NCBI GenBank assembly: GCA_046565865.1
Contig: JBKHXU010000067.1
Location: forward strand, 1-7,122
Direction of reading: 5' to 3'
Source of the DNA: JBKHXU01 sp046565865
GTDB lineage: Bacteria > Pseudomonadota > Gammaproteobacteria > Acidiferrobacterales > Sulfurifustaceae
Length of the DNA: 7,122 nucleotides
The first letter of the stretch is position 1; each line of letters begins with the position of its first letter. The position numbers and the translations under genes are program-made. The notes beneath the pieces are model-generated. The model saw nothing but the letters and a program-made list of their open reading frames with translations, was not told the DNA's origin and did no database searches. Below are positions 1 through 5,057 of this stretch, piece by piece.

Positions 1-345
1 CTCCAGCGCACCCATGCCGCGCTCGCCCGTATAACAAAGCCGCTCGATCACATTGAACGACGCGGGCGTGCGGCCCTGCGTGGCAAGCCAGGCATCGATC
101 AACACGTGTCCGAACTTGTCGGGAAGCGAATCGGCCAGCAGTCCCGGCAGACCGTAGAAAGTTTCGCGCGCAAGCGCGGGGAAGCGATACACGCGCCGGG
201 AAAGCGGCATGGTAATCGGCGAAATCTGAATGCCGCTTTGCGCGAACGCCGGCTCGTACTCGAAGGCCGCGACCGTCTCGCCATCCGCGAGCGACACCGC
301 GCCGATGGTGCGCCCCCACAGCCGCACCTCCGCGACCGTGCTCAC
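1..345 (-). CDS. hipA: HipA-type serine/threonine kinase toxin, N-terminal part (cut by window edge)
   Basis: HipA toxins are kinases that phosphorylate translation components (GltX in E. coli) and cause dormancy; the bound HipB antitoxin holds them inactive. Only the first 115 codons are in the window, open to the left edge. The visible part matches the small N-terminal subdomain of the family: VRLWGRTIGAVSLADG near residues 7-22, then FYGLPGLLADSLPDKFG around 64-80, and RLCYTGERGMGALE at the edge, the usual DSLPD and GERGMGAL signatures. The ATP-binding and catalytic residues lie outside, so activity cannot be judged. The start is GTG at 343-345; it overlaps the hipB TGA as GTGA, a 4-bp overlap typical of translational coupling. 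Family assignment is firm. Whether the gene is intact and which HipA subgroup it belongs to cannot be seen. Confidence 0.9.
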   Translation of the reverse strand, partial: MSTVAEVRLWGRTIGAVSLADGETVAAFEYEPAFAQSGIQISPITMPLSRRVYRFPALARETFYGLPGLLADSLPDKFGHVLIDAWLATQGRTPASFNVIERLCYTGERGMGALE

Positions 346-692
346 GACTCATCCCCCCACGACCACGGCTTCTCCTGCCGCGGCAAAGCGCGCCGCCCCG
401 GCGCCCGTTGCCGCGCCTTGCCCTTGCGCTTCAACAACTCCATCGGCCGCGGCCCGGTCTCGGGAATCGCGCCCTCCAACCCCGACAACGCGTCCAGCAC
501 CCGCAAGATGCGGATGAAGCTCGACACCTGCGCCGACTCCCCGGCCTTGATGCGCTCCACCGTCCGCTTCCCGACCCCCGCCTGCTCTGCGACCTCGGCC
601 TGCGACAACCCTAAGGCGAGCCGCCGACCCGCGATCCGCGCTCCGATCTCGACCAAGACAGCTTCGTCTGTAAGCTCTTTCTCTATCTTCAT
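342..692 (-). CDS. hipB: HipB-type antitoxin, XRE/Cro helix-turn-helix repressor
   Basis: A 116-residue DNA-binding antitoxin, expected to neutralise HipA and repress the operon. Residues 12-70 form an XRE-type helix-turn-helix: IGARIAGRRLALGLSQAEVAEQ, then AGVGKRTVERIKAGE as the recognition region, followed by SSFIRILRVLDAL, the usual fourth and fifth helices. The C-terminal tail (about 80-116) is proline- and arginine-rich, is longer than in E. coli HipB (88 residues), and reads PMELLKRKGKARQR before a basic stretch, a tail seen in many HipB-like proteins beside HipA. The ATG at 690-692 has no evident Shine-Dalgarno sequence. An inverted repeat resembling the upstream operator begins only 2 bp in front of the start codon, so repressor binding could also cover the translation start. 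The gene overlaps hipA by 4 bp. The partner gene confirms the assignment. Confidence 0.92.
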   Translation of the reverse strand: MKIEKELTDEAVLVEIGARIAGRRLALGLSQAEVAEQAGVGKRTVERIKAGESAQVSSFIRILRVLDALSGLEGAIPETGPRPMELLKRKGKARQRAPGRRALPRQEKPWSWGDES

Positions 693-694
693 AA

Positions 695-712
695 GTCGTC
701 ATATTAAACGAT
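695..712. promoter_or_regulatory. Probable HipB operator 2 (proximal)
   Basis: An imperfect inverted repeat, GTCGTC - 6 bp (ATATTA) - AACGAT. It has the same half-site and spacing as the perfect copy at 735-752, with one base changed in each arm. It sits directly against the hipB start codon. The HipB role is inferred from position, duplication and the family habit of self-repression. Confidence 0.65.
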
Positions 713-734
713 TTAAGATAAATATAAGCACTAT

Positions 735-752
735 ATCGTCTATACTGACGAT
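735..752. promoter_or_regulatory. Probable HipB operator 1 (distal), perfect inverted repeat
   Basis: A perfect inverted repeat, ATCGTC - 6 bp (TATACT) - GACGAT. The overall length of 18 bp equals that of the E. coli HipB operator (TATCC-N8-GGATA), but the half-site sequence differs. It lies immediately downstream of, and touches, the best -10 candidate on the minus strand, a good position for repression. Its start is exactly 40 bp from that of the second copy, close to four helical turns, so two dimers could bind on the same face. Confidence 0.72.
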
Positions 753-779
753 TTATATCATGTGAATGAAGGCATGCAA
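752..779 (-). promoter_or_regulatory. Possible sigma70 promoter of hipBA
   Basis: On the minus strand, TTGCAT (774-779) is followed after 16 bp by TATAAA (752-757), predicting a start near 745 inside the first operator. The surrounding 80 bp are markedly AT-rich compared with the rest of the window. The -35 matches the consensus only partly, and a second -10-like TATAGT occurs at 730-735, so the exact promoter is uncertain. Confidence 0.45.
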
Positions 780-810
780 GTCGCCTTAATGACGACTTTT
801 CGTCGGACAC

Positions 811-1168
811 GAGGACTATTCGCTAAAACGGCAAGGGGCCGCTGGCAAGCCGGAACTACAAAGTGATCGTCAGGGCGCTACGGTAGCGCGAACGCGACGA
901 GCCCACGCTTCCAGCCCTTCGGGACATTTCATAGTACCTCCCCGGACAGCGCTACGAGAAAGCAAGCCCGACCCTCACCTCGAACAAGCGCTTCCTCGAT
1001 CGGGGCGACTCTTGCGCTCGCCACCGTCATCCTTGGCCGGCTCTCGCACGATGCCGCTACCCTCAAAAAGAAGAAAGCTGTCGCCTAGAAGACCTAGCGC
1101 CAATCCGAGGAGCCGGACGCGAACGCTTGCGCAATAGGGGACACGGGGACAGGATCGGTTGCCATTGA
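811..1168. other. Gene-free stretch, probably decayed DNA
   Basis: No reading frame here resembles a known family. Visible details are a tight perfect inverted repeat at 875-889 (GCGCTAC-G-GTAGCGC), a 20-codon minus-strand frame at 870-932 behind a GGAGG, and a direct repeat GGGGACAcGGGGACA at 1137-1151 where the hsdM remnant ends. Neighbouring gene debris suggests the stretch is worn-out accessory DNA, but this is an inference. Confidence 0.45.
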
Positions 1169-1368
1169 CAGAGCGTCAACGTGCTGGACGAAATTAAACG
1201 GGGTATTCGAGGTCGCGGCCCAGAAGTCGTCGCGCTCAACGATGTCGCGCTCTTTAGTGACCTTGCCCTCCTCGCCCCCGTTGGTAGTGCTGCTCTCGTT
1301 CCCAAAGGGCGGGTGGGTGAGCGCCCGGTCGAAACCGTCGCCAGGTCGGCAGCGAGTGATCGGCCACC
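1169..1368 (-). pseudogene. hsdM: Remnant of type I restriction-modification methyltransferase subunit HsdM
   Basis: Intact HsdM (about 500 residues) is the N6-adenine methyltransferase and modification subunit of type I restriction systems. Here only about 65 codons from the catalytic core remain. Read from 1368 downward, VADHSLPT is followed, after a one-base frame change near 1345, by GDGFDRALTHPPFGNESSTT, then RDDFWAATSN and NFVQHVDAL. These correspond to the family pattern DSLxxDPGDRFDxxLTNPPFGKKSS ... RDDFWAxTSNKQLNFVQH. The catalytic motif IV, normally NPPFG, is HPPFG here (1301-1315). Similarity stops at about 1169, followed by unrelated sequence with a GGGGACA direct repeat. No hsdS or hsdR is visible. 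The fragment has a shifted frame, a changed catalytic residue and missing ends, so it is non-functional. Confidence 0.72.
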
Positions 1369-1529
1369 TCGATGGTCTCTAAGTCCTGGCCGCCACTGCC
1401 GTAACCATCTCGCCGCCCTTGAAGGCTTCCTCTTGGCGCTGATACGCGAAGCGAAGCAATCCCCATGACTCGGAATCGCGCGTGCCGCGGAGATACCTCG
1501 CGTTCGCTCGGGACGGCGCTTCGCGTCGC
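1369..1529. other. Intergenic region downstream of rplS, no gene recognised
   Basis: This short stretch lies between the 3' end of rplS and the hsdM remnant. A minus-strand frame around 1379-1470 (SWGLLRFAYQRQEEAFKGG) looks protein-like but matches nothing I recognise and ends in a stop at 1379-1381; it may be more debris. No hairpin followed by a T-run is seen after rplS, so the operon's terminator is not identified. Confidence 0.4.
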
Positions 1530-1874
1530 CTATACCTTTTCGCGAATTCGAGCCGCTTTACCGGCCAAGTTGCGCAGGTAATAGAGCTTGGAGCGGCGCA
1601 CATCGCCCTTGCGCTTGACCTCGATACGGGCGATCGACGGGCTGTACAGCGGGAACACGCGCTCGACACCTTCACCGTACGAAACCTTGCGCACGCTGAA
1701 CGAGGAATTGAAGCCGCGGTCGCGCCGGCCGATAACCATGCCTTCGAACGCCTGTAAGCGTTCGCGCTCGCCTTCCTGCACCCGGACATAAACCGCGACG
1801 GTATCGCCGGGGCCGAACTCGGGGGCCTTCTTTTCCATCTGCCGTGCTTCGATTTCTTGAATGATTTTGCTCAT
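1530..1874 (-). CDS. rplS: Large ribosomal subunit protein bL19
   Basis: L19 sits at the interface of the 50S and 30S subunits and helps form intersubunit bridges. The 114-residue product is full length (115 in E. coli) and colinear with the family: MSKIIQEIEARQM at the N-terminus, PGDTVAVYVRVQEGERERLQ (about 22-41), FEGMVIGRRDRG, SFSVRKVSYGEGVERVFPLYSP (59-80) and a basic C-terminus KLYYLRNLAGKAARI. The ATG at 1872-1874 is chosen because family alignment begins there and AGGAG (1882-1886) stands 7 bases upstream; the frame stays open further upstream without homology. It is the last gene of the rpsP-rimM-trmD-rplS operon, 70 bp after trmD. A small hairpin directly in front of its ribosome binding site could tune its translation. 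Confidence 0.98.
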   Translation of the reverse strand: MSKIIQEIEARQMEKKAPEFGPGDTVAVYVRVQEGERERLQAFEGMVIGRRDRGFNSSFSVRKVSYGEGVERVFPLYSPSIARIEVKRKGDVRRSKLYYLRNLAGKAARIREKV

Positions 1875-1890
1875 GGTCAATCTCCTAATT

Positions 1891-1903
1891 ACGGTATCAC
1901 CGT
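1891..1903 (-). promoter_or_regulatory. Small hairpin before the rplS ribosome binding site
   Basis: In the transcript, ACGGT-GAT-ACCGT folds into a 5-bp stem with a 3-base loop, ending 4 bases before the AGGAG of rplS in the 70-bp trmD-rplS spacer. L19 is needed in far larger amounts than TrmD, so a local structure that sets translation or mRNA ends here is plausible. The stem is short and could be chance. Confidence 0.35.
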
Positions 1904-1944
1904 CCCGGGCGTAAAGTTCGGCTGCGAAAATCCCGCCTGGCGCT

Positions 1945-2691
1945 TCAGCCGCGCTCGGCCTCGTGCTCGCGTTTAAATTCTTCCAACAGCGCGCGCTCGT
2001 CGTCGGACAACGAGCGCCGCGCCAATAAATCCGGGCGTCGTAACCAAGTGCGCCCCAACGCCTGCTTCTTACGCCAGCGCGCGATGCGCGCATGGTCGCC
2101 GGACAACAACACCTCCGGCACCGGTCGGCCGTCGTACGTCTCCGGCCGCGTGTAGTGCGGGCAGTCGAGCAGGCCGTCCACGAACGAATCCTGCTCCGCC
2201 GAATCCTCATCCCCAAGTGCGCCCGGTATGCGGCGCGCGAGCGCATCGATCAACACCATCGCCGGCAACTCACCGCCCGAGAGCACGTAGTCGCCAATCG
2301 ACCACTCCTCGTCTACCACGGTCTCGATGAGGCGTTCATCGATACCTTCGTAGCGGCCGGCGAGGAGAATCAAGCCCTCGCGGCTTCCGAGCTCCGCGAC
2401 CGCCGCGTGATCGAGCGTCTTGCCCTGCGGCGACAGATAACTCAGCTTCGCCCGCGGCTGTTCCCGGCGCACCGCGCTCAAGGTCCGCGCCAGCGGCGGT
2501 GCCGCCATCACCATCCCCGGACCGCCTCCGTAGGGACGGTCGTCGACGTTGCGGTGCTTGTCCTCGCTGTAATCACGCGGGTTCCACACCTTGAGCGTCA
2601 GCAGGCCCGCACGCAGCGCGCGGCCGGTGATGCCGTAGTCCCGGATCGCCGCGAACATGTCGGGAAAGATGCTGACGACATCGATCCGCAT
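1945..2691 (-). CDS. trmD: tRNA (guanine-N1)-methyltransferase TrmD
   Basis: TrmD methylates N1 of G37, next to the anticodon, using S-adenosylmethionine; this prevents +1 frameshifting and is essential in most bacteria. The 248-residue product matches the family (255 in E. coli). It has MRIDVVSIFPDMF at the start, D50 and GGGPGM (55-60), LSPQG (86-90), AGRYEGIDER (111-120) and GDYVLSGGE (133-141), which build the SPOUT trefoil-knot cofactor site. R154 and D168 (in AEQDSF) occupy the positions of the catalytic Arg154/Asp169 pair. The ATG at 2689-2691 is preferred over an in-frame TTG at 2716-2718, which would overlap rimM and add nine unconserved residues. The gene begins 8 bp after rimM; the nearest GGAG is about 11 bases upstream, inside the end of rimM, a weak arrangement consistent with low expression or coupling. 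Confidence 0.98.
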   Translation of the reverse strand: MRIDVVSIFPDMFAAIRDYGITGRALRAGLLTLKVWNPRDYSEDKHRNVDDRPYGGGPGMVMAAPPLARTLSAVRREQPRAKLSYLSPQGKTLDHAAVAELGSREGLILLAGRYEGIDERLIETVVDEEWSIGDYVLSGGELPAMVLIDALARRIPGALGDEDSAEQDSFVDGLLDCPHYTRPETYDGRPVPEVLLSGDHARIARWRKKQALGRTWLRRPDLLARRSLSDDERALLEEFKREHEAERG

Positions 2692-2699
2692 GGCCGCCG

Positions 2700-3209
2700 C
2701 TACTCCGGGTCTTCCCAATCGACATGGATTACGCCACTGGCGAGGTCCACGCGCTTGATCACCGTGCCACCGAACGGGATCAGTCGCTCCGTCTCACCGC
2801 GCACCACCATCACATCGTGCGCGCCGGTCTCGAACAGGTGGCTGACCCGCCCCAGCTCGGTACCGCGCTGATCAATCACACGCGCGCCTTCGAGCTCGGC
2901 CCAGTAATATTCGTTCGCCGCCGGCGCCGGCAACTGCGCCCGCCCGACCAAGATCTCCGCGCCAACCAATACCGCCGCTTGATCGCGATCGGTGACGCCC
3001 TCCAGGCGGGCGATCACACCTTTGCCCTGCACCCTGCCCTCGGCGAGCTTAAGCGTGCGTTCGCTGCCGCCGATCGTCACGAGCCAGGGGCTGTAATTCA
3101 GAATCGCTTCGCGCGGGCGCGTGTGCGAGTAAACCTTCACCCAGCCACGCACCCCGAACAATCCGGCGATCCGGCCGACGGTAATCCGGCGGTCCGGTGC
3201 GCCGTCCAT
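2700..3209 (-). CDS. rimM: 16S rRNA maturation factor RimM
   Basis: RimM binds ribosomal protein S19 and helps mature the head and 3' region of 16S rRNA in the small subunit. The 169-residue product is slightly shorter than E. coli RimM (182). The N-terminal RimM domain covers about residues 8-90, with the family signature VGRIAGLFGVRGWVKVYS at 11-28. The C-terminal PRC-barrel domain follows, with EYYWAELEGARV near 99-110, and the end reads GVIHVDWEDPE. It starts at the ATG at 3207-3209, 6 bp after the rpsP stop. The preceding bases (CTTAATTTTAA on the minus strand) contain no Shine-Dalgarno sequence, so translation probably depends on ribosomes finishing rpsP. This fits the known low output of RimM relative to S16. 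Confidence 0.97.
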   Translation of the reverse strand: MDGAPDRRITVGRIAGLFGVRGWVKVYSHTRPREAILNYSPWLVTIGGSERTLKLAEGRVQGKGVIARLEGVTDRDQAAVLVGAEILVGRAQLPAPAANEYYWAELEGARVIDQRGTELGRVSHLFETGAHDVMVVRGETERLIPFGGTVIKRVDLASGVIHVDWEDPE

Positions 3210-3215
3210 TTAAAA

Positions 3216-3464
3216 TTAAGCGGCGGGCGCCGTCGTCTTCAACAGATGCGCCACGCGCTCGGTCGGCTTGGCGCCCTTGCTGATCCAGTATTCGACGCGC
3301 GCGCGATCCACGCGCACCTTTTCTTCTTTATCGGTCGCGAGCGGATTGAAAAACCCGATGCGCTCGATGCACTGCCCGTTCAGGGCACGGCGCCGATCCG
3401 CGACAATAATGCGGTAATAGGGCCGCTTGTTCGCGCCACCGCGCGCGAGCCGTATGGTTACCAT
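3216..3464 (-). CDS. rpsP: Small ribosomal subunit protein bS16
   Basis: S16 binds 16S rRNA and is needed for assembly of the body of the 30S subunit. The product has 82 residues, as in E. coli, and is typical throughout: MVTIRLARGGANKRPYYRIIVADRR (1-25), then ERIGFFNPLA (34-43) and the VDRARVEYWISKGAKPTE segment (52-69). The ATG at 3462-3464 is preceded by AGAGGA about 10 bases upstream. It is the first gene of the operon. The signal recognition particle gene ffh, which often precedes rpsP in proteobacteria, is not next to it here; mlaA is. Confidence 0.98.
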   Translation of the reverse strand: MVTIRLARGGANKRPYYRIIVADRRRALNGQCIERIGFFNPLATDKEEKVRVDRARVEYWISKGAKPTERVAHLLKTTAPAA

Positions 3465-3492
3465 CGTTTGAATGTCCTCTGTCTGAGCCCGG

Positions 3493-3561
3493 GCGGCCTA
3501 TGCGGCCGGCCCGAATAAGGCGCGCGATTTTAACCGACTATTCCGCGGCCGCATAGGCCGC
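3493..3561. repeat. 16-bp inverted repeat pair flanking the rpsP promoter region
   Basis: The 16 bases at 3493-3508 are the exact reverse complement of 3546-3561 (CGGCCGCATAGGCCGC). Each copy is also a small hairpin (CGGCC-GCATA-GGCCG). They enclose the candidate -10 at 3527-3532, so one copy lies in the predicted rpsP leader and the other covers the -35 position. Confidence 0.7.
3527..3532 (-). promoter_or_regulatory. Candidate -10 element of the rpsP operon promoter
   Basis: On the minus strand TAAAAT is followed directly by the GC-rich CGCGCGCC, predicting a start near 3520 and a leader of about 55 bases. A GC-rich discriminator is typical of promoters for ribosomal genes under stringent control. 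No good -35 hexamer is found; the -35 position lies inside the inverted repeat 3540-3566. The call is tentative. Confidence 0.45.
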
Positions 3562-3566
3562 GGAAT
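3540..3566. repeat. Perfect hairpin, 11-bp stem
   Basis: ATTCCGCGGCC and GGCCGCGGAAT pair perfectly around a 5-base loop (GCATA). No T-run follows on either strand, so it is not an ordinary terminator. It sits on the upstream side of the rpsP promoter region and contains one copy of the 16-bp repeat. Confidence 0.7.
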
Positions 3567-3577
3567 GGACAGTTCCA

Positions 3578-3603
3578 GCCCCGAAGCAGGCCTGCTTCGG
3601 GGC
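3578..3603. repeat. Perfect 26-bp palindrome
   Basis: GCCCCGAAGCAGG is followed with no spacer by its reverse complement CCTGCTTCGGGGC. There is no T-run on either side. It may be a dispersed palindromic (REP-like) unit or a protein-binding site; the sequence alone does not decide. Confidence 0.7.
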
Positions 3604-3606
3604 GCC

Positions 3607-3636
3607 AACAAAAAGCCAAGCGGCCTGCCCCTTGGC
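3607..3636 (-). terminator. Probable Rho-independent terminator of mlaA
   Basis: Read on the minus strand, GCCAAG - 10-base loop - CTTGGC is followed directly by TTTTTGTT. The stem can be extended by a G-T and an A-T pair. It lies about 135 bp after the mlaA stop, on the far side of the MITE-like element, and before the rpsP promoter, so it would separate mlaA from the rpsP operon. Confidence 0.6.
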
Positions 3637-3653
3637 CTGCGCTATCGAAGGGT

Positions 3654-3746
3654 CCCTTCTCCCCCTGGGAGAAGGACAGGGATGAGGGGGAACTACGCCG
3701 TAAACATGGCCCGCCTAACCCCTCCGGAGGGAGAGGGGGACAAGGG
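3654..3746. repeat. MITE-like dispersed repeat with imperfect terminal inverted repeats
   Basis: The ends CCCTTCTCCCCCT (3654-3666) and the reverse complement of 3734-3746 (CCCTTGTCCCCCT) agree at 12 of 13 positions. Inside are two hairpins: CCTTCTCCC/GGGAGAAGG (3655-3675) and the palindrome CCCTCCGGAGGG (3720-3731). Sequences of the type CCCTCTCCC...GGGAGAGGG are known as dispersed intergenic repeats in several proteobacterial genomes, which is why I read this as a non-coding mobile or REP-like unit. No coding capacity is seen. Confidence 0.55.
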
Positions 3747-3771
3747 CTCGTGCTTGTTTTATTTGGGGCTC

Positions 3772-4572
3772 TTAGGGGGCCGGCGGGGCCTCGGGCTTGG
3801 CCGGTGGATCTTCCTCGAATATCGAGGGATCGACGGTCGCCGGGGGCGCGCCATCGTAGATGAGGTGGCGCCGACGCTGGCGGTAGGCCTCGCGCACGAA
3901 CACATAGGGGTCGTCGCCGGCGGCCTCGTACAGGATGTCGCCGGCATCCAGGTAGCGGGTGCGCGTATCCACCGTGTCGAGCGCGAACAGCTTCCAGGAG
4001 GTACTGGTTTCCTCCATATGGGTCGGCGGGTACGCGTAATAGTCTCCGACCCAACCGACACCGTCGCGTACGCCACTCGGCCCCAAAAATGGCAACACCA
4101 GATAGGGACCCTCGCCGACCCCCCACACCGCGAGGGTCTGACCGAAGTCCTCGTTACGTTTCTCAAGCCCCATGCGCGACGCGACGTCGAAGATACCGAG
4201 CACGCCGAGCGTGCTGTTGGTCAGAAAGCGTCCGAGATCGGAGGCCGCGTACTTGAACTTGCCTTGCAGCGCGTCGTTCAACATCACCATCGGCTCGCGC
4301 AAATTGGAGAAGAAGTTCGACACGCCCTGGCGCGCCGGGGTCGGCACCACCGCGCGATAACCCTTGGCAACCGGTTTCAACAGATAGGTATCAAACTTTT
4401 CGTTGAACGAGTACATCGCGCGGTTGAAGCCCTCGAAGGGATCGCGCGCCTCGTCGACCGGGTCCGCGGGCGCCGCCGCGTCGGCGCCGGGGCCGCGGGT
4501 TGTGGCGCAGCCACCGAGGCTCAACATCGTGACGAGCACCAGCAGAAGGCGGCGCAGCGGGAATCGGGTCAT
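3772..4572 (-). CDS. mlaA: MlaA (VacJ), outer-membrane lipoprotein of phospholipid retrograde transport
   Basis: MlaA forms a ring-shaped channel in the outer membrane with a porin; it removes phospholipids from the outer leaflet and passes them to MlaC and the inner-membrane MlaFEDB transporter. The 266-residue product (251 in E. coli) starts with a lipoprotein signal: MTRFPLRR, a hydrophobic stretch, and lipobox LGGC with the acylated cysteine at 22. Alanine at +2 fits outer-membrane sorting. The conserved DPFEGFNRAMYSFN (44-57), RQGVSNFFSNLREP, and VWGVGEGPYLVLPFLGPSG follow. The tail is acidic and proline-rich (EEDPPAKPEAPPAP). The ATG at 4570-4572 is chosen because it gives a proper signal peptide; a GTG at 4621-4623 would add 17 unlikely residues. 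No clear Shine-Dalgarno sequence precedes it. No other mla gene is nearby, which is common for mlaA. Confidence 0.96.
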   Translation of the reverse strand: MTRFPLRRLLLVLVTMLSLGGCATTRGPGADAAAPADPVDEARDPFEGFNRAMYSFNEKFDTYLLKPVAKGYRAVVPTPARQGVSNFFSNLREPMVMLNDALQGKFKYAASDLGRFLTNSTLGVLGIFDVASRMGLEKRNEDFGQTLAVWGVGEGPYLVLPFLGPSGVRDGVGWVGDYYAYPPTHMEETSTSWKLFALDTVDTRTRYLDAGDILYEAAGDDPYVFVREAYRQRRRHLIYDGAPPATVDPSIFEEDPPAKPEAPPAP

Positions 4573-4770
4573 GCGGAAATCGTAGGCGCCGCCGATGTCA
4601 TGCACGCAAGCAACCGGATACACCCGGGCGCTGTAAAGCCACCCATGGAACGCCCGAGCCTGCCCCCGGGGAAGTCGGTAGCGGCGCGTGGTACCCGGAT
4701 TCCTCCGTCAACTCACCGGTCGAACAACTATTATTAGATTGAAGTCACCCTCTTTCTTTGGAGGTGCCGC
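4573..4770. promoter_or_regulatory. Divergent intergenic region between mlaA and the mtnC cluster
   Basis: Promoters for both directions are expected in these 198 bp. On the plus strand, TATTAT (4729-4734) is a reasonable -10 for the 83-residue gene at 4771, but the matching -35 (around GTCAAC) is poor. On the minus strand I see TTGACG (4702-4712 region) without a good -10 partner. No operator-like repeat stands out. Confidence 0.35.
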
Positions 4771-5022
4771 ATGCCCTATCACTACCCCACACCCGCCGAG
4801 GTTGGCATCAAGATTCCAAGTTATCTCATGTCCGACCGCTTTCGCGCCGGCTTCGATCATGGGCTTAAGGGCGGCCAGCTCGATCACGTGGAATATTTTC
4901 GGCGCTCGTTCCGGCTGGGGTTTCGCGCCGCCAAACTGTATCTGCGCGAGGTACGCCGCGCGCACGGCGTACTGCAGTTCCCGGCCCGCTATCGCTTCAA
5001 GCAGACGACGCGCTGGCAATAG
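4771..5022 (+). CDS. Small protein of unknown function (83 residues)
   Basis: I do not recognise this family. The reading is supported by a strong Shine-Dalgarno sequence (GGAGG at 4760-4764, 6 bases before the ATG) and a -10-like TATTAT upstream. The protein is soluble-looking, basic and aromatic-rich: tyrosines and prolines at the N-terminus (MPYHYPTPAEVGIKIPSYL), then FRAGFDHGLKGGQLDHVEYF (about 24-43) and FRRSFRLGFRAAKLYLREVRR (43-63). The FRxGFxxG and FRxGFRAAKLY segments look like two similar helices. There is no signal peptide, membrane segment or cysteine. It ends 35 bp before mtnC on the same strand, so the two are probably cotranscribed, but this gives no functional proof. Protein-like composition and the good start signal make it likely real. 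Confidence 0.72.
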   Translation: MPYHYPTPAEVGIKIPSYLMSDRFRAGFDHGLKGGQLDHVEYFRRSFRLGFRAAKLYLREVRRAHGVLQFPARYRFKQTTRWQ

Positions 5023-5057
5023 TACAATGCGCTCGCCATCACCGCGCGAGCGCACGA

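Noticed and set aside
106..765. Long plus-strand frame opposite hipA and hipB
   Set aside because: It is a GC-bias shadow: it lies antisense to clear HipB and HipA protein signatures and its translation is low-complexity and arginine-rich.
349..810. Minus-strand frame reading through the hipB promoter
   Set aside because: It is a different frame from hipB, its C-terminal half is a repetitive Gly/Arg/Ala translation, and it crosses the AT-rich operator region.
1481..1529. Possible terminator after rplS
   Set aside because: Only a weak GGCG/CGCC stem and no T-run are seen, so a terminator cannot be supported.
2092..3518. Long plus-strand frames opposite trmD, rimM and rpsP
   Set aside because: They are antisense to three well-identified conserved genes and resemble no protein family.
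3578..3603. Palindrome as an mlaA terminator
   Set aside because: No T-run follows on the minus strand; the hairpin at 3607-3636 with TTTTT is the better candidate.
3565..4737. 390-codon plus-strand frame opposite mlaA
   Set aside because: It runs through the intergenic repeats and antisense to MlaA; no domain is recognisable.
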